A DNA stretch of 64,000 nt from Bog-950 sp046329515 (GCA_046329515.1 JAXLUM010000002.1:1169630-1233629); one strand, 5' to 3'. Shown: positions 44,070 through 53,990, numbered from the stretch's first letter. The notes: generated by a model from the letters alone, not told the origin. Translations and numbers: made by a program.

Positions 44070-45424
44070 TTCCCTTTGTTCATTATCTTTTCTGAGAACG
44101 CAGAAAAGTTGCGGATGTTTTCCTCAAGGTATTTTTTCCTTTCTGCAGGCAGGTTAATAGCTTCAAGCGGATTGAAGCCATGTTCTACAAATTCAAACGT
44201 AGGCTCCAGCCCGGCACCCTTTACCGGTGCATACATCCATTTACCCGCGCGCAGTACGAAACGTTTATCGCCTTCAATAAACGCCATTTGATTGTACTTG
44301 TACTTATCCATAGTATGGCCTTCGTTATCGTACCAAAAGCTTTGCAATACGGGCAAGTTGTTTTCACGCTCCTGCAATATGGTGTTATCGTTTTCGTGTA
44401 TGCCCGCCGCGCGTACTATATCATAGTGCACAAAGCGCGAACTAACGTTGTAGTTCTTCGTTTCGCCCTTAGGGTTTTCATGGTCCAACCAAAACATGGG
44501 CACGCGGTTACCACCATCCGTTACATTGCTAAAGTGGTATTGCCAGCCCTGCTCGCCAAAGTTATCGCCGTGGTCGCTGCAAAAAATCATCAGGTTATCC
44601 TTACCCTGGTGCATTTCCTTGCAAAAAAGATCTACATCATCGCGTATCAGTTTCCACGATAACTTCTGCTTTTCGCGTAGTAATTCAAGGTCGGCCTGAG
44701 TAATAAAGCTGTTATCCTTTTTTAAAAAGCTTTGCGACAAGTAATGATACAGCACCTGCCACTCATGAAACTTATTTAACAACCCCTTGCTTAATAGGGT
44801 AAACGTATCAGCAATGTGGTAGGGGTAGTGGGTTTCCATTAAGTTGATGAACATAAACACCGGTTGCCCCTTGGCGTTATTTTCATCAATTAACTGCTTG
44901 GCTTTTATAAAAGCATCCTGTGCGGTTTTCTGCGCCCATATAATACCCTGGCGCAAGTCCTCGCTTAATTTATCAAATACAATGTCCTTGGGTTTCAAAA
45001 ACATTCGGCGTATGCGCAGGCGGTTGGCTGAAAGCACCATACGCAGCAACCATGGGTGGCGGGTATCTACAAATTGCCATGTTTTATGTACTTCATCAAA
45101 ACCCTTGGCAACATTAAATATATCGGTAGTAACCATGTTGGCGGTTACCTGTATGGTTTTATAACCTGCGGTTTTCAGCTTCTCAGGCAAGCTTGGCACT
45201 TCATTTTTAAGCCAGCGGCTTTGTGAGGTAGCGCCGTGCTCATGCGGTAATAAACCTGTAAATAAGCAGGATGTGGCAGGCAGCGTCCAGCAACCCGATG
45301 AACGCGCATTAATAAACTGCGCTGCATTTTGTTCAAGATAAGGAACACCCGGCCCCGGTTGGTAGCAGGAGTCAAAGCGGAGGCTATCCGCTACTATCAT
45401 TATTATATTCCGGGGTTTGGCCAC
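44066..45424 (-). CDS. Sulfatase-fold phosphodiesterase/phosphotransferase-like enzyme
   Basis: A protein of 452 residues with the alkaline-phosphatase superfamily fold. The N-terminal metal motif is N-I-I-M-I-V-A-D-S-L-R-F-D, the C-terminal one C-S-D-H-G-D-N. The nucleophile loop reads W-T-L-P-A-T-S-C-L-F-T-G: Thr stands where sulfatases have Cys/Ser, so formylglycine cannot form. Relatives with Thr include phosphoglycerol transferases. No signal peptide from the GTG at 45424; a longer start at 45595 would overlap the divergent gene and is rejected. Confidence 0.85.
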   Translation of the reverse strand: MAKPRNIIMIVADSLRFDSCYQPGPGVPYLEQNAAQFINARSSGCWTLPATSCLFTGLLPHEHGATSQSRWLKNEVPSLPEKLKTAGYKTIQVTANMVTTDIFNVAKGFDEVHKTWQFVDTRHPWLLRMVLSANRLRIRRMFLKPKDIVFDKLSEDLRQGIIWAQKTAQDAFIKAKQLIDENNAKGQPVFMFINLMETHYPYHIADTFTLLSKGLLNKFHEWQVLYHYLSQSFLKKDNSFITQADLELLREKQKLSWKLIRDDVDLFCKEMHQGKDNLMIFCSDHGDNFGEQGWQYHFSNVTDGGNRVPMFWLDHENPKGETKNYNVSSRFVHYDIVRAAGIHENDNTILQERENNLPVLQSFWYDNEGHTMDKYKYNQMAFIEGDKRFVLRAGKWMYAPVKGAGLEPTFEFVEHGFNPLEAINLPAERKKYLEENIRNFSAFSEKIMNKGK

Positions 45425-45508
45425 TATTATAATTAAGCGGGGCGAAGGTAGAATTTTTAGACAAGTGCGAAAGTTGGCCCTACTGCGAAAAATCCGCAAT
45501 TTCAGTGA

Positions 45509-46033
45509 ATGTATGCATCCGTACGACCGGCTACAATAGACGATGCCGCAGGTATTGCGCTGGTCAATTTTACATCCTGGAACGAAACCTATCACGGCTT
45601 AATTGATAACGCCTATCTCGATAGCCTATCCATTGACCATTATGAAAGGAAATGGAAACGCATACTTAGTACGCAAAACGAACACTCCTTTACACTGCTT
45701 ATTGAACAGGACGGAAAGATAGTTGGTTACGTTTCAGGTGGTAAGGCTATCCATCAGCTTAAAAGCTATGAGGGCGAAGTGTACGCTCTATATCTTTTAA
45801 AAGAACAGCATGGCAAAGGATATGGTAAGGCTCTCTTTCTATCCGCTGTTAAACATTTGCAGCAGTCAGGCTTTAAATCGTTTTGCGTATTTGTTTTAAA
45901 AGATAACCCTGCGGCTCATTTTTATTCCCGGTTTAAACCTCAATTTCAGCAACCGGCGAAAGTTAATATCGACGGGCGCGATTATGAGGATATTGGTTTT
46001 GGCTGGAATAACTTTGATTTACTGAATGCTTAA
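45509..46033 (+). CDS. GNAT-family N-acetyltransferase
   Basis: A protein of 174 residues. It starts V-R-P-A-T-I-D-D-A-A-G-I-A, typical for GNAT, and has the acetyl-CoA motif L-K-E-Q-H-G-K-G-Y-G-K-A-L-F. Substrate unknown. The next gene starts 8 bp before its stop codon, so the two are translationally coupled. Confidence 0.9.
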   Translation: MYASVRPATIDDAAGIALVNFTSWNETYHGLIDNAYLDSLSIDHYERKWKRILSTQNEHSFTLLIEQDGKIVGYVSGGKAIHQLKSYEGEVYALYLLKEQHGKGYGKALFLSAVKHLQQSGFKSFCVFVLKDNPAAHFYSRFKPQFQQPAKVNIDGRDYEDIGFGWNNFDLLNA

Positions 46034-47201
46034 CATCCAAGGCAAAAAGATTTTAGTTACCGGAGGCACGGGCCACCTTGGCTCCGCTATTATTCACCAT
46101 TTGGTGAATGATAGAAAAATTTCACCGGCCGATATTCGTGTGTTTTACCTGGCCAATAGCCCTACTGAATCATTAGCTGATATTGATGGACTTGATTGGG
46201 TTGCCGGAAACATTTTAAACGCAGTTGAGGTAAATGAAGCCATGCGCGGTGTGCAATTGGTTTTTCATACAGTAGGCTTAACCACCTTCGATCCCCGTCA
46301 GAAAAAATTGCAGTGGTTGGTGAATGTTGAAGGAACACGCAATATTATGGAGGCAGCAAAGGCCAGCGCTACCTTTGAAAAAATGTGCTATACCAGTACC
46401 GTTAACGCGCTGGCGGTTCCTAATCCGGAAGGCAGCATCGGTAATTTCGATAACTCAAATCCCTACATTAATAAGCCGGCCCTTCATTCTTTTAAATCAG
46501 CTGAAGAAGTATTACAGTTTATTGAAGAGGCACGATTGGATAAAACAGATTGGGTTAAGCGCATTGGTATTTGTTACTACGACTCTAAGCTTGCCGCGCA
46601 GGAGTTGGTGAATGATTATGTGAAGCGGTTTGATTTAAATATTACTTCGCTTTTTCCGGGTACCATGTTTGGCCCTTACGATTGTTTAATAGGTAACGGC
46701 ATGTATATACTGGCGCTTTACCGAAACCAAATGCCCGTAACCACTGCGGGCGGCTTACCCTTTGCCCATATTATGGATGTTGCCGAAGGCCAGGTGTTGG
46801 CTATGGAGCGGGCAGCTAAAGGTTCGCTCTATATTCTTTCGGGTTTGGAAAATGATAACCGCACCTTGAAGAATATGTGTGAGATTATTACGGGCGTTTT
46901 GAGTAATAAGTTCCCCAATAAAAAGTTCCGCTCCCCGGCATTTATTATCCCGGAATGGCTTGCTTTAACCGCTGCTTTTTTTTCAGAACACTTTAGTAAA
47001 GTGTTTAATAAACCAATGCTTTTAAGCCGCGATGCGGTAAGACCGGGCTGCCGGCTTTCCTACTATAGCAGCAGCGCTGCCATTGGGGAAATAGGCTATG
47101 CCCACCGCCGTACGTTTAAGCAAGCCGTTGAAGAAATGGTGGACTACTACGTTGCGCATAATTTGATGGAAACGCCCGGCCGCTGGATCGACAAACGGTA
47201 A
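46026..47201 (+). CDS. NAD-dependent epimerase/dehydratase (extended SDR)
   Basis: A protein of 391 residues. It begins I-L-V-T-G-G-T-G-H-L-G-S-A-I-I (Rossmann motif of extended SDRs) and has the active-site Y-D-S-K, a Y-x-x-K match. The substrate is a nucleotide-sugar, steroid-like or flavonoid-like ketone; which one is unclear. It overlaps the GNAT gene by 8 bp. Confidence 0.9.
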   Translation: MLNIQGKKILVTGGTGHLGSAIIHHLVNDRKISPADIRVFYLANSPTESLADIDGLDWVAGNILNAVEVNEAMRGVQLVFHTVGLTTFDPRQKKLQWLVNVEGTRNIMEAAKASATFEKMCYTSTVNALAVPNPEGSIGNFDNSNPYINKPALHSFKSAEEVLQFIEEARLDKTDWVKRIGICYYDSKLAAQELVNDYVKRFDLNITSLFPGTMFGPYDCLIGNGMYILALYRNQMPVTTAGGLPFAHIMDVAEGQVLAMERAAKGSLYILSGLENDNRTLKNMCEIITGVLSNKFPNKKFRSPAFIIPEWLALTAAFFSEHFSKVFNKPMLLSRDAVRPGCRLSYYSSSAAIGEIGYAHRRTFKQAVEEMVDYYVAHNLMETPGRWIDKR

Positions 47202-47253
47202 GCTAAATCTTATTGGTACGGATTTGGGAGGACATTTCAGGCAAATTGAATTG

Positions 47254-48072
47254 ATGAAACCTTTTTCCATTCTCTTTTTTTGTATAACTGTTGCAGGCTT
47301 GGTTACCTTGAATTCTTGCGTTACCAAAGGCAAGTATAGAATGTCAGAAGCGAACGTAATGCGTTTGCAAAAGGATAGCAGCAGCACGCACCAAAGCCTT
47401 AACACCTGCAATTCAAGTTTAGATGAGGCCAATGCTAAAATACGTGGCCTTGAATCAGATAAATCGTCCTTAGAAGCGCAGAATGCAAATATTTCGGCAG
47501 ACCTGCAGAATGTTTCTAAGACTTCTAAAATGACCATAGCCGAGCAGGCACAGCGGTTAAAAGCTTTACAGGACTTAATCCAATCGCAGCGCGATGTAAT
47601 GGACAAGCTTAAAAAGTCTATTGCCGATGCCTTGGTAAACTTTAAGCCCGATGAATTAACAGTGCATATACAGGATGGTAAGGTATATGTGTCGTTACAG
47701 GAAAAGCTGCTGTTTAAGTCAGGAAGTGCTGAAGTAGACCCTAAGGGCAAAATGGCCATAGGCAAGCTGGCCATGGTATTAAACAATACAGCTGATATAA
47801 CTGTGATGATTGAAGGGCATACTGACACTGTGCCTATTAAAACATCAAAATTTCAAGATAACTGGGAGCTAAGCGTAAGCCGCGCAACCTCAATCGTACG
47901 AATACTAACAAAGGATTACGGGGTTGACCCGCACCGGATAACCGCTTCAGGTCGTGGAGAATTCCATCCTGTGGCTACTAATGACACGCCGGACGGCAAA
48001 ACCAGTAATCGAAGAACCGAAATAATTCTGGCACCTAACCTGGACGCTTTATACAAGCTGTTAGGCCAGTAA
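47254..48072 (+). CDS. OmpA-family lipoprotein
   Basis: A protein of 272 residues with lipobox L-N-S-C (Cys at residue 18), a helical/coiled part (residues 30-130) and a C-terminal OmpA-like peptidoglycan-binding domain (V-M-I-E-G-H-T-D-T-V-P, S-V-S-R-A, R-I-T-A-S-G-R-G-E, N-R-R-T-E). It links the outer membrane to peptidoglycan. The ATG at 47254 gives the lipobox at the right distance. A clear terminator follows. Confidence 0.9.
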   Translation: MKPFSILFFCITVAGLVTLNSCVTKGKYRMSEANVMRLQKDSSSTHQSLNTCNSSLDEANAKIRGLESDKSSLEAQNANISADLQNVSKTSKMTIAEQAQRLKALQDLIQSQRDVMDKLKKSIADALVNFKPDELTVHIQDGKVYVSLQEKLLFKSGSAEVDPKGKMAIGKLAMVLNNTADITVMIEGHTDTVPIKTSKFQDNWELSVSRATSIVRILTKDYGVDPHRITASGRGEFHPVATNDTPDGKTSNRRTEIILAPNLDALYKLLGQ

Positions 48073-48096
48073 ACTTTTATCTAGGGTGGGGTTCAT

Positions 48097-48133
48097 AAGC
48101 CGGTGGTTTTCATTAACTACCGGCTTTTCTTTT
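48097..48133 (+). terminator. Terminator after the OmpA lipoprotein gene
   Basis: AAGCCGGT and ACCGGCTT form an 8-bp stem with a 14-nt loop, followed by TTTCTTTT. Confidence 0.84.
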
Positions 48134-48201
48134 CATATACATCTTATTGCTTGTTTGTATTAGTGCTTTTAAACTATAAGGTTTGAACGCTCCTTTGTTC
48201 T

Positions 48202-50517
48202 ATGAAAAGAATTCAAGTTATAGGGATAGGCTTTAGCCTTGTTTGTTTGTGGGTAATATTAATGTCAAACGCTGCGGGAAGGGCCTCTTCTAAAAATACG
48301 GGCAACACCGGCGGCCCCGGTGAAACTACTACCTGTAGTAGTTGCCACAGCGGCGGAAGTTTCGGCACAGTTAGCTTAACCATACAACTTTTTTCAGCGG
48401 GCACTACTAATGCGGTTACCTCTTATACCCCGGGCACCTTATACGATTTGCGCGTTACGATAAACCACACTTCTGGCTCGCCTGCGGGTTATGGCTTTCA
48501 GTTAACAGGGTTTAAGCAAACAGGTAATACACCTTTGTCCGATACATATAGCAACCTGGCCAGTAACGTAAAAAAGAAGACGCTTACTTCAGGAACCTAT
48601 TCCGGCCGTACCTACTGCGAGCATAACGGAGTAAGCTCAAGCAATATATTTAATATGAGTTGGACCGCACCGGCTGCTGGAACCGGCGCCGTAGTGTTTT
48701 ACGCAGCCGGCGATGCTGTTAACGGCAACAGTAGCGATTCACAGGATAAATCAGGAAGCTCTTCCTTAACCGTTACCGAAGCCGCTGCTTTAACAGCTAC
48801 CGGAACAGTAACCAATGTTAACTGCTTTGGAGGCACAACAGGAGCTATTAATTTAACCCCTGCAGGCGGCGCTTCGGGCTATTCCTATCAGTGGAGCAAC
48901 AGTGCCACTACGCAGGACCTTAGCGGTATTGCTGCCGGAACTTATACAGTAACGGTTACCGATGCTGCCAGCGCAACCACTACTGCATCATTTACAGTAA
49001 CCCAACCGGCTGCTGCTTTAAGTTTAAATGCTGCGGCGGGAACAATACTATGCAATGGTGGCACTACAACAGTTACGCTTACGGCCAGCGGTGGTACTCC
49101 ATCTTACTCTTATAGCGGCACAACTACTAACCTAAGTGCAGGTAGTTATAATTATACCGTAACGGATAGCAAAGGCTGCACGGCTAATGCTTCAGCAACC
49201 ATAACTCAGCCTACTGCTTTACAGGTAACCACTAATTCCAATCTTGCAGCTTCCTGTTTTGGGGGCTCTGTAAACATTGCTGTAAATGCCAGTGGCGGTA
49301 CTCCGCCTTATTCAGGCACCGGCACTTTTTCGGCAACGGCGGGTTCGCATACATATACGGTTACTGATGCTAACAACTGCAGTAAACAATTAACGGTAAC
49401 TGTAACTCAACCTGCTCAACTTACAGCATCTGCCACCAATGATACTATACCATGCAGTGGGGGAAGTGCCACTATAGTGGTAAGCGCTGCCGGCGGTACG
49501 GGCCCATATACAGGCACCGGCACCTTTAACCCCAGCAGCCCGGGAACCTATACCTATACTGTAACTGACGCGAACAACTGTTCCGTTAATGCTAATGCTA
49601 TAGTAAGCAGTACTTCAGGTTTAGTAGCAAGCCTTACGCAACAAAATGCCTTGTGTAATGGCGGATGCAGCGGCAGTGCCGATATTACCGTAAGCGGTGG
49701 CACCGCTCCTTTCGTATATAACTGGAGCAATGGATTAAACACTCAAGACGCTGCTAACCTTTGCGCAGGCACTTACACTCAAACCATAACGGATAATGCC
49801 GGTTGCAACTTTGTAAATAACATAACCATTACTGAACCTGCGGTGCTTGCCTTGCAGGCTAACCCCTCAAACAGTGTAGTTTGTTATGGCGATAGTGTGT
49901 TGGTAAATTTTACACCTACCGGAGGTGTTGCCCCATACGTTAATTATTCCAGTGTGTGGTATACGGCGGGCTCTTTCACATCAATGGTAACTGATGCCAA
50001 CGGATGCACCGCTAATACAACAGTAACGGTTATTAATGCGCCACAACTTACAGTATCTACCTCAGTGAATGGTTCTACAGGTTCTAATGGAACTATTACT
50101 GCTACACCTACAGGCGGTACAGCCCCTTACACCTATAACTGGAGTAATACAGACACCACACAAACTATCAGCAACCTGGCCCCCGGCACTTACGACTTAA
50201 CCGTTACCGATGCCAACGGATGCTTTTTCACAAGCCAGGGCATAGAAGTAGCCTTGGTAAACGGCATAAGCGAGAATACCTTAACGGGTCTTTCAGTTTA
50301 TCCTAATCCGGCTGAAATTACACTGTATGTTTCTTTGCAAAATGCAAGTGATGCCACTGTGGCAATAATTGATTTTAACGGCAGAGAAGTATTGAACACT
50401 GCAGTACAAAATCAAAAATCATTTAACATCGACCTTTCCTCTTTAGCAGAAGGAATGTATGTACTACGACTTACGAATAGCAATTCAGTTTACAGCAAAA
50501 GATTTATGAAGAACTAA
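48202..50517 (+). CDS. T9SS protein with CxxCH, choice-of-anchor-like domain and SprB repeats
   Basis: A protein of 771 residues. After a signal peptide (residues 1-25) comes C-S-S-C-H-S-G-G (Cys45, Cys48, His49), a CxxCH motif of the choice-of-anchor V type; a Reelin-like beta domain follows to about residue 190. Residues 195-680 hold about seven SprB-like repeats (Y-T-V-T-V-T-D-A, W-S-N). The C-terminus is a type A sorting domain with Y-P-N-P-A. SprB repeats occur in gliding adhesins, so a surface role is likely. Confidence 0.9.
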   Translation: MKRIQVIGIGFSLVCLWVILMSNAAGRASSKNTGNTGGPGETTTCSSCHSGGSFGTVSLTIQLFSAGTTNAVTSYTPGTLYDLRVTINHTSGSPAGYGFQLTGFKQTGNTPLSDTYSNLASNVKKKTLTSGTYSGRTYCEHNGVSSSNIFNMSWTAPAAGTGAVVFYAAGDAVNGNSSDSQDKSGSSSLTVTEAAALTATGTVTNVNCFGGTTGAINLTPAGGASGYSYQWSNSATTQDLSGIAAGTYTVTVTDAASATTTASFTVTQPAAALSLNAAAGTILCNGGTTTVTLTASGGTPSYSYSGTTTNLSAGSYNYTVTDSKGCTANASATITQPTALQVTTNSNLAASCFGGSVNIAVNASGGTPPYSGTGTFSATAGSHTYTVTDANNCSKQLTVTVTQPAQLTASATNDTIPCSGGSATIVVSAAGGTGPYTGTGTFNPSSPGTYTYTVTDANNCSVNANAIVSSTSGLVASLTQQNALCNGGCSGSADITVSGGTAPFVYNWSNGLNTQDAANLCAGTYTQTITDNAGCNFVNNITITEPAVLALQANPSNSVVCYGDSVLVNFTPTGGVAPYVNYSSVWYTAGSFTSMVTDANGCTANTTVTVINAPQLTVSTSVNGSTGSNGTITATPTGGTAPYTYNWSNTDTTQTISNLAPGTYDLTVTDANGCFFTSQGIEVALVNGISENTLTGLSVYPNPAEITLYVSLQNASDATVAIIDFNGREVLNTAVQNQKSFNIDLSSLAEGMYVLRLTNSNSVYSKRFMKN

Positions 50518-50543
50518 AGGCAGGCGGATTACTCCGCCTTTCC
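50518..50543. terminator. Short hairpin between convergent genes
   Basis: AGGCGGA, loop TTAC, TCCGCCT; flanked by AAAGG and TTTCC. It contains the stop codon of mfd. A terminator for the T9SS gene is plausible but the T-run is short. Confidence 0.55.
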
Positions 50544-53500
50544 ATAAACAAACTCGCTTAAATCTTTTAAGCGCTCGTCTGCTTCTTTCATGCTCTTCAC
50601 CTGTTCAAAATTCAGCACCAGGAATTTTTCGGTTTCGCGCAGGTAAACACCGGCTTTACGCAACTGAACGAATTCCAGTATTTTACCAAACACACTTGAG
50701 TTATAGAAGCTGCTTTCCTTATTAGCTACAAAATAGCAGCGCATTTGGCGGCCTTTTATAATTATCTGTTCCATGCCCAGGCGCGTGGCTAACCACTTAA
50801 TGCGCATGGCATCAAACAATTCATACGCCGGCGCCGGCACAGGACCAAATCGGTCCTCTAACTGTTCGTCAAATTCCTTTAAGCCCTGCTCATCCTTAAT
50901 CTCGTTCAGGTCGCGGTAAAGCAACATACGCTCAGTATTGTTCGATACGTAGTTGCTTGGTATAAGCATTTCTAAATCTGTTTCAATAGCACAATCGCGC
51001 ACATAGTCCTGTGTGCGTTCCATTTCATCTTTATACAGGTCTTTAAATTCTGTCTGCTTCAATTCGCGCACGGCCTCATCCAGTATTTTGTGGTAAACAT
51101 CGTAACCAATCTCGGCAATAAAGCCGCTTTGTTCCGCACCTAATAAGTTTCCTGCACCGCGTATATCCATATCGCGCATGGCAATATTAAAACCACTGCC
51201 CAAGTCGCTGAACTCTTCAATGGTTTTCAATCGCTGCTTGCTTTCACTGCTTAAGGTGCTTAACGGCGGCGCCAACAGATAACAGAAGGCGTGCTTGTTA
51301 CTACGGCCCACGCGCCCACGCAATTGGTGCAAGTCGCTTAAGCCGAAATTGTGGGCATTGTTTATAATTATGGTGTTGGCGTTGGGTATGTCAATACCGC
51401 TTTCAATAATGTTAGTGCAAAGTAGAAGGTCGTATTCACGGTTAATAAATTTCATTACTACCTGCTCTAAATGGTCGCCTTCCATTTGGCCGTGTGCTAC
51501 GCCAATATCAATGTTGGGCACAATCTTCAGCAGCATATCTTTTACTTCGCCTATATCGCGCACACGGTTGTGTACAAAATAAATCTGGCCACCACGGTAT
51601 ATCTCATATTCAATTGCCTCTTTAATAAGGTCAGGGTCAACCGGGTGCAATTCGGTGGTTATAGGTTGGCGGTTAGGTGGCGGGGTATTAATTACACTAA
51701 GGTCTCTGGCCCCCATCATACTAAACTGGAGAGTGCGTGGTATTGGGGTAGCTGTTAAGGTTAGCGAGTCCACATTAGCGCGCAGTGTTTTTAAAGTTTC
51801 CTTTACACCAACACCAAACTTCTGCTCTTCGTCGATTATCATCAGGCCCAGTTCTTTAAACTTCACTGTTTTTCCCACAAGGCCGTGGGTGCCTATTATA
51901 ATATCTGTTTTTCCTTCAGCCAGTTTCTGTAATGTCTCTTTTTTCTCTTTGCCCGTTTTAAATCGGTTCAGGTAATCAACCTCTACCGGAAAATCGCTCA
52001 GGCGCTCTTTAAACACTTTGTAATGTTGAAGTGCCAATATTGTAGTAGGCACCAACACAGCCACCTGTTTTCCGTCGCAGGCAGCTTTAAAAGCGGCGCG
52101 CACTGCAACTTCCGTTTTGCCGAAACCTACATCACCGCAAACCAATCTATCCATTGGCGATACGGCTTCCATATCGCGCTTAACGTCTTCAGTGGCTTTG
52201 GCCTGGTCGGGCGTATCTTCATACATAAAGCTGGCCTCCAATTCATTTTGCAGGTAGCTATCCTTAGGATATTGGTGGCCACGTGCGGCTTTGCGCCTGG
52301 CGTATAATTGAATAAGGTCAAAAGCTAATTCCTTAATACGCTTTTTGGTCTTCTTCTTTAGGTTGCTCCAGGTATCACTACCCAGTTTGCTAACACGCGG
52401 GCTTTCGCCTTCCTTACCAACGTATTTCGAAATTTTATGTAGTGATTGTATGCCCACATACATAATATCGTTGCCAGCGTAAATAAGGCGAACCGTTTCC
52501 TGTAACTGTCCGTTTACTTCAATTTTTTCTAAACCGCTATACACGCCAACGCCGTGGTCAATGTGTGTTACATAGTCGCCGGGCTTTAATTCGCGCAGCG
52601 TTTTCATCAGTAAGGCCTTATCTCGGCTAAAGCCCTGGCGCAAGTTGTATTTGTGGTAACGGTTAAATACCTGGTGGTCGGTATAACAGGCCAGTTTCAG
52701 TTCTTCATCAATAAAGCCTTCGTGTATGCCTGCCGGAATAGGAGAGAATTTTACATTGGCTTTCAGGTCATCAAAAATGGCATAGAAGCGCTCAATCTGT
52801 TTTGGGTTCTCAGCAAATACCAAATTCTCAAAACCGTTAGCGGTGTTGTCATTCAGGTTTTTAATCAGCAGTTCAAAGTTCTTATTAAAGGATGGTTGCG
52901 GCTTGGCATTAAAGCGCAGTTGCTTTTCTGATTTAAAAAATGACTTCTTGCCGTTTTCAATAATCCTGAAACGGGAAATGCCTTTTAAAAAATCGGCAGT
53001 GTTAAGGAATATTTCCTCGGGCTCACCTTCCAACAAAGGATGATGAGGATGTTCCAGCCTGTTCTTTTTAATCTGCGGTTGGGTTTTTTGTGCTTTCTCA
53101 AGGCAACTTGCGAGCACTTCAGTAAGCAGTTGAGCATCCTTTATCCAAACAATGGTGTTTATAGGAAAAACTTCAAATACACTGGCCTTCTTTTCATTAC
53201 CAAAGTGTGTTTGAATATTCGGCACAATGCTTACTGCCGCAATTTTCTTTTGCGAAAGCTGGCTAATGGGGTCAAAAGTGCGAATGCTTTCAATCTCTTC
53301 ACCAAACAACTCAACCCTATAGGGAAATTCATTGCCGAAAGAAAAGATGTCAATAATGTCGCCCCTTATGCTGAACTGCCCCGGCTCGTAAACAAAATCG
53401 ACCCGTTCAAATTCAAACTCCACTAACAGGTCAATCATAAAGTCGACGTCCAGCTTTTCGTTTACCCGTAAGTGCAGGGTTTGCTGTTGCAGTTCCTCGG

Positions 53501-53909
53501 CCTTCACTACTTTTTCAAATAAAGCTTCAGGGTAACTTACGGCCAGTTCCGCTCTGCTGTTAGGGTTGCTTAATCGGTTTACTGTTTCGGTGCGCAGTAA
53601 AACGTTGTTGTTATTTAGCTCAGTAAAATCGCCGGGCCGTTTGAAGGAATCTGGAAAAAAGAAGACATCCTTATTACCTAAAAGGTTCTTTAGGTTGTTT
53701 TGAAAGTAAGCGGCTTCTTCCTTATCGCTTAAAATAAAAAAGTGGTTGTAGTCCGTTTCTTTAAAAACGGCCGCCGCCACAAAAGCATCCTGTGAACCTA
53801 TTAAGCCGGCCAGGTGCAAGTCGCCTGCATCATCCGTTTTTAAATAGTCAACTATACCATTTACACCGGCGGAGCCTATATACCGCTTTGCTATTTCTTC
53901 CACATTCAT
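50529..53909 (-). CDS. mfd: Transcription-repair coupling factor
   Basis: A protein of 1126 residues, normal length for Mfd. The RNA polymerase-interaction (CarD-like) domain (G-D-Y-V-T-H-I-D-H-G-V-G) lies near residue 450. The helicase motifs are G-D-V-G-F-G-K-T-E (Walker A) and I-I-D-E-E-Q (Walker B), then S-G-I-D-I-P-N-A-N and Q-L-R-G-R-V-G-R. Mfd removes RNA polymerase stalled at lesions and recruits UvrABC. The ATG at 53909 is chosen over a TTG at 53918. Confidence 0.96.
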   Translation of the reverse strand: MNVEEIAKRYIGSAGVNGIVDYLKTDDAGDLHLAGLIGSQDAFVAAAVFKETDYNHFFILSDKEEAAYFQNNLKNLLGNKDVFFFPDSFKRPGDFTELNNNNVLLRTETVNRLSNPNSRAELAVSYPEALFEKVVKAEELQQQTLHLRVNEKLDVDFMIDLLVEFEFERVDFVYEPGQFSIRGDIIDIFSFGNEFPYRVELFGEEIESIRTFDPISQLSQKKIAAVSIVPNIQTHFGNEKKASVFEVFPINTIVWIKDAQLLTEVLASCLEKAQKTQPQIKKNRLEHPHHPLLEGEPEEIFLNTADFLKGISRFRIIENGKKSFFKSEKQLRFNAKPQPSFNKNFELLIKNLNDNTANGFENLVFAENPKQIERFYAIFDDLKANVKFSPIPAGIHEGFIDEELKLACYTDHQVFNRYHKYNLRQGFSRDKALLMKTLRELKPGDYVTHIDHGVGVYSGLEKIEVNGQLQETVRLIYAGNDIMYVGIQSLHKISKYVGKEGESPRVSKLGSDTWSNLKKKTKKRIKELAFDLIQLYARRKAARGHQYPKDSYLQNELEASFMYEDTPDQAKATEDVKRDMEAVSPMDRLVCGDVGFGKTEVAVRAAFKAACDGKQVAVLVPTTILALQHYKVFKERLSDFPVEVDYLNRFKTGKEKKETLQKLAEGKTDIIIGTHGLVGKTVKFKELGLMIIDEEQKFGVGVKETLKTLRANVDSLTLTATPIPRTLQFSMMGARDLSVINTPPPNRQPITTELHPVDPDLIKEAIEYEIYRGGQIYFVHNRVRDIGEVKDMLLKIVPNIDIGVAHGQMEGDHLEQVVMKFINREYDLLLCTNIIESGIDIPNANTIIINNAHNFGLSDLHQLRGRVGRSNKHAFCYLLAPPLSTLSSESKQRLKTIEEFSDLGSGFNIAMRDMDIRGAGNLLGAEQSGFIAEIGYDVYHKILDEAVRELKQTEFKDLYKDEMERTQDYVRDCAIETDLEMLIPSNYVSNNTERMLLYRDLNEIKDEQGLKEFDEQLEDRFGPVPAPAYELFDAMRIKWLATRLGMEQIIIKGRQMRCYFVANKESSFYNSSVFGKILEFVQLRKAGVYLRETEKFLVLNFEQVKSMKEADERLKDLSEFVYGKAE

Positions 53910-53921
53910 AAAATACAATTG

Positions 53922-53944
53922 CCCCGTAGGGCATACCTGCGGGG
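53922..53944 (-). terminator. Hairpin upstream of mfd
   Basis: CCCCGTAGG, loop GCATA, CCTGCGGGG, with one G-U pair in RNA. It follows the lipoprotein gene ending at 53991 and lies 13 bp before the mfd ATG, so it could end the lipoprotein transcript or act as a 5' leader structure of mfd. Confidence 0.55.
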
Positions 53945-53990
53945 TTTAACTTTAAACGTCAAATATACAAAGATGTTATGTTTTACGCGG

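Noticed and set aside
29024..45424. FGE-fold protein as activator of the sulfatase-fold protein
   Set aside because: The sulfatase-fold protein has Thr instead of Cys/Ser, so no formylglycine is needed, and the FGE-fold protein lacks the expected cysteines.
45425..45595. Longer N-terminus of the sulfatase-fold protein
   Set aside because: It would overlap the divergent GNAT gene and adds 57 Cys/Arg-rich residues without family character; the GTG at 45424 directly precedes the conserved first strand.
47022..47828. 268-residue - strand frame over the OmpA lipoprotein gene
   Set aside because: It overlaps two well-supported + strand genes (epimerase and OmpA) and has no family features.
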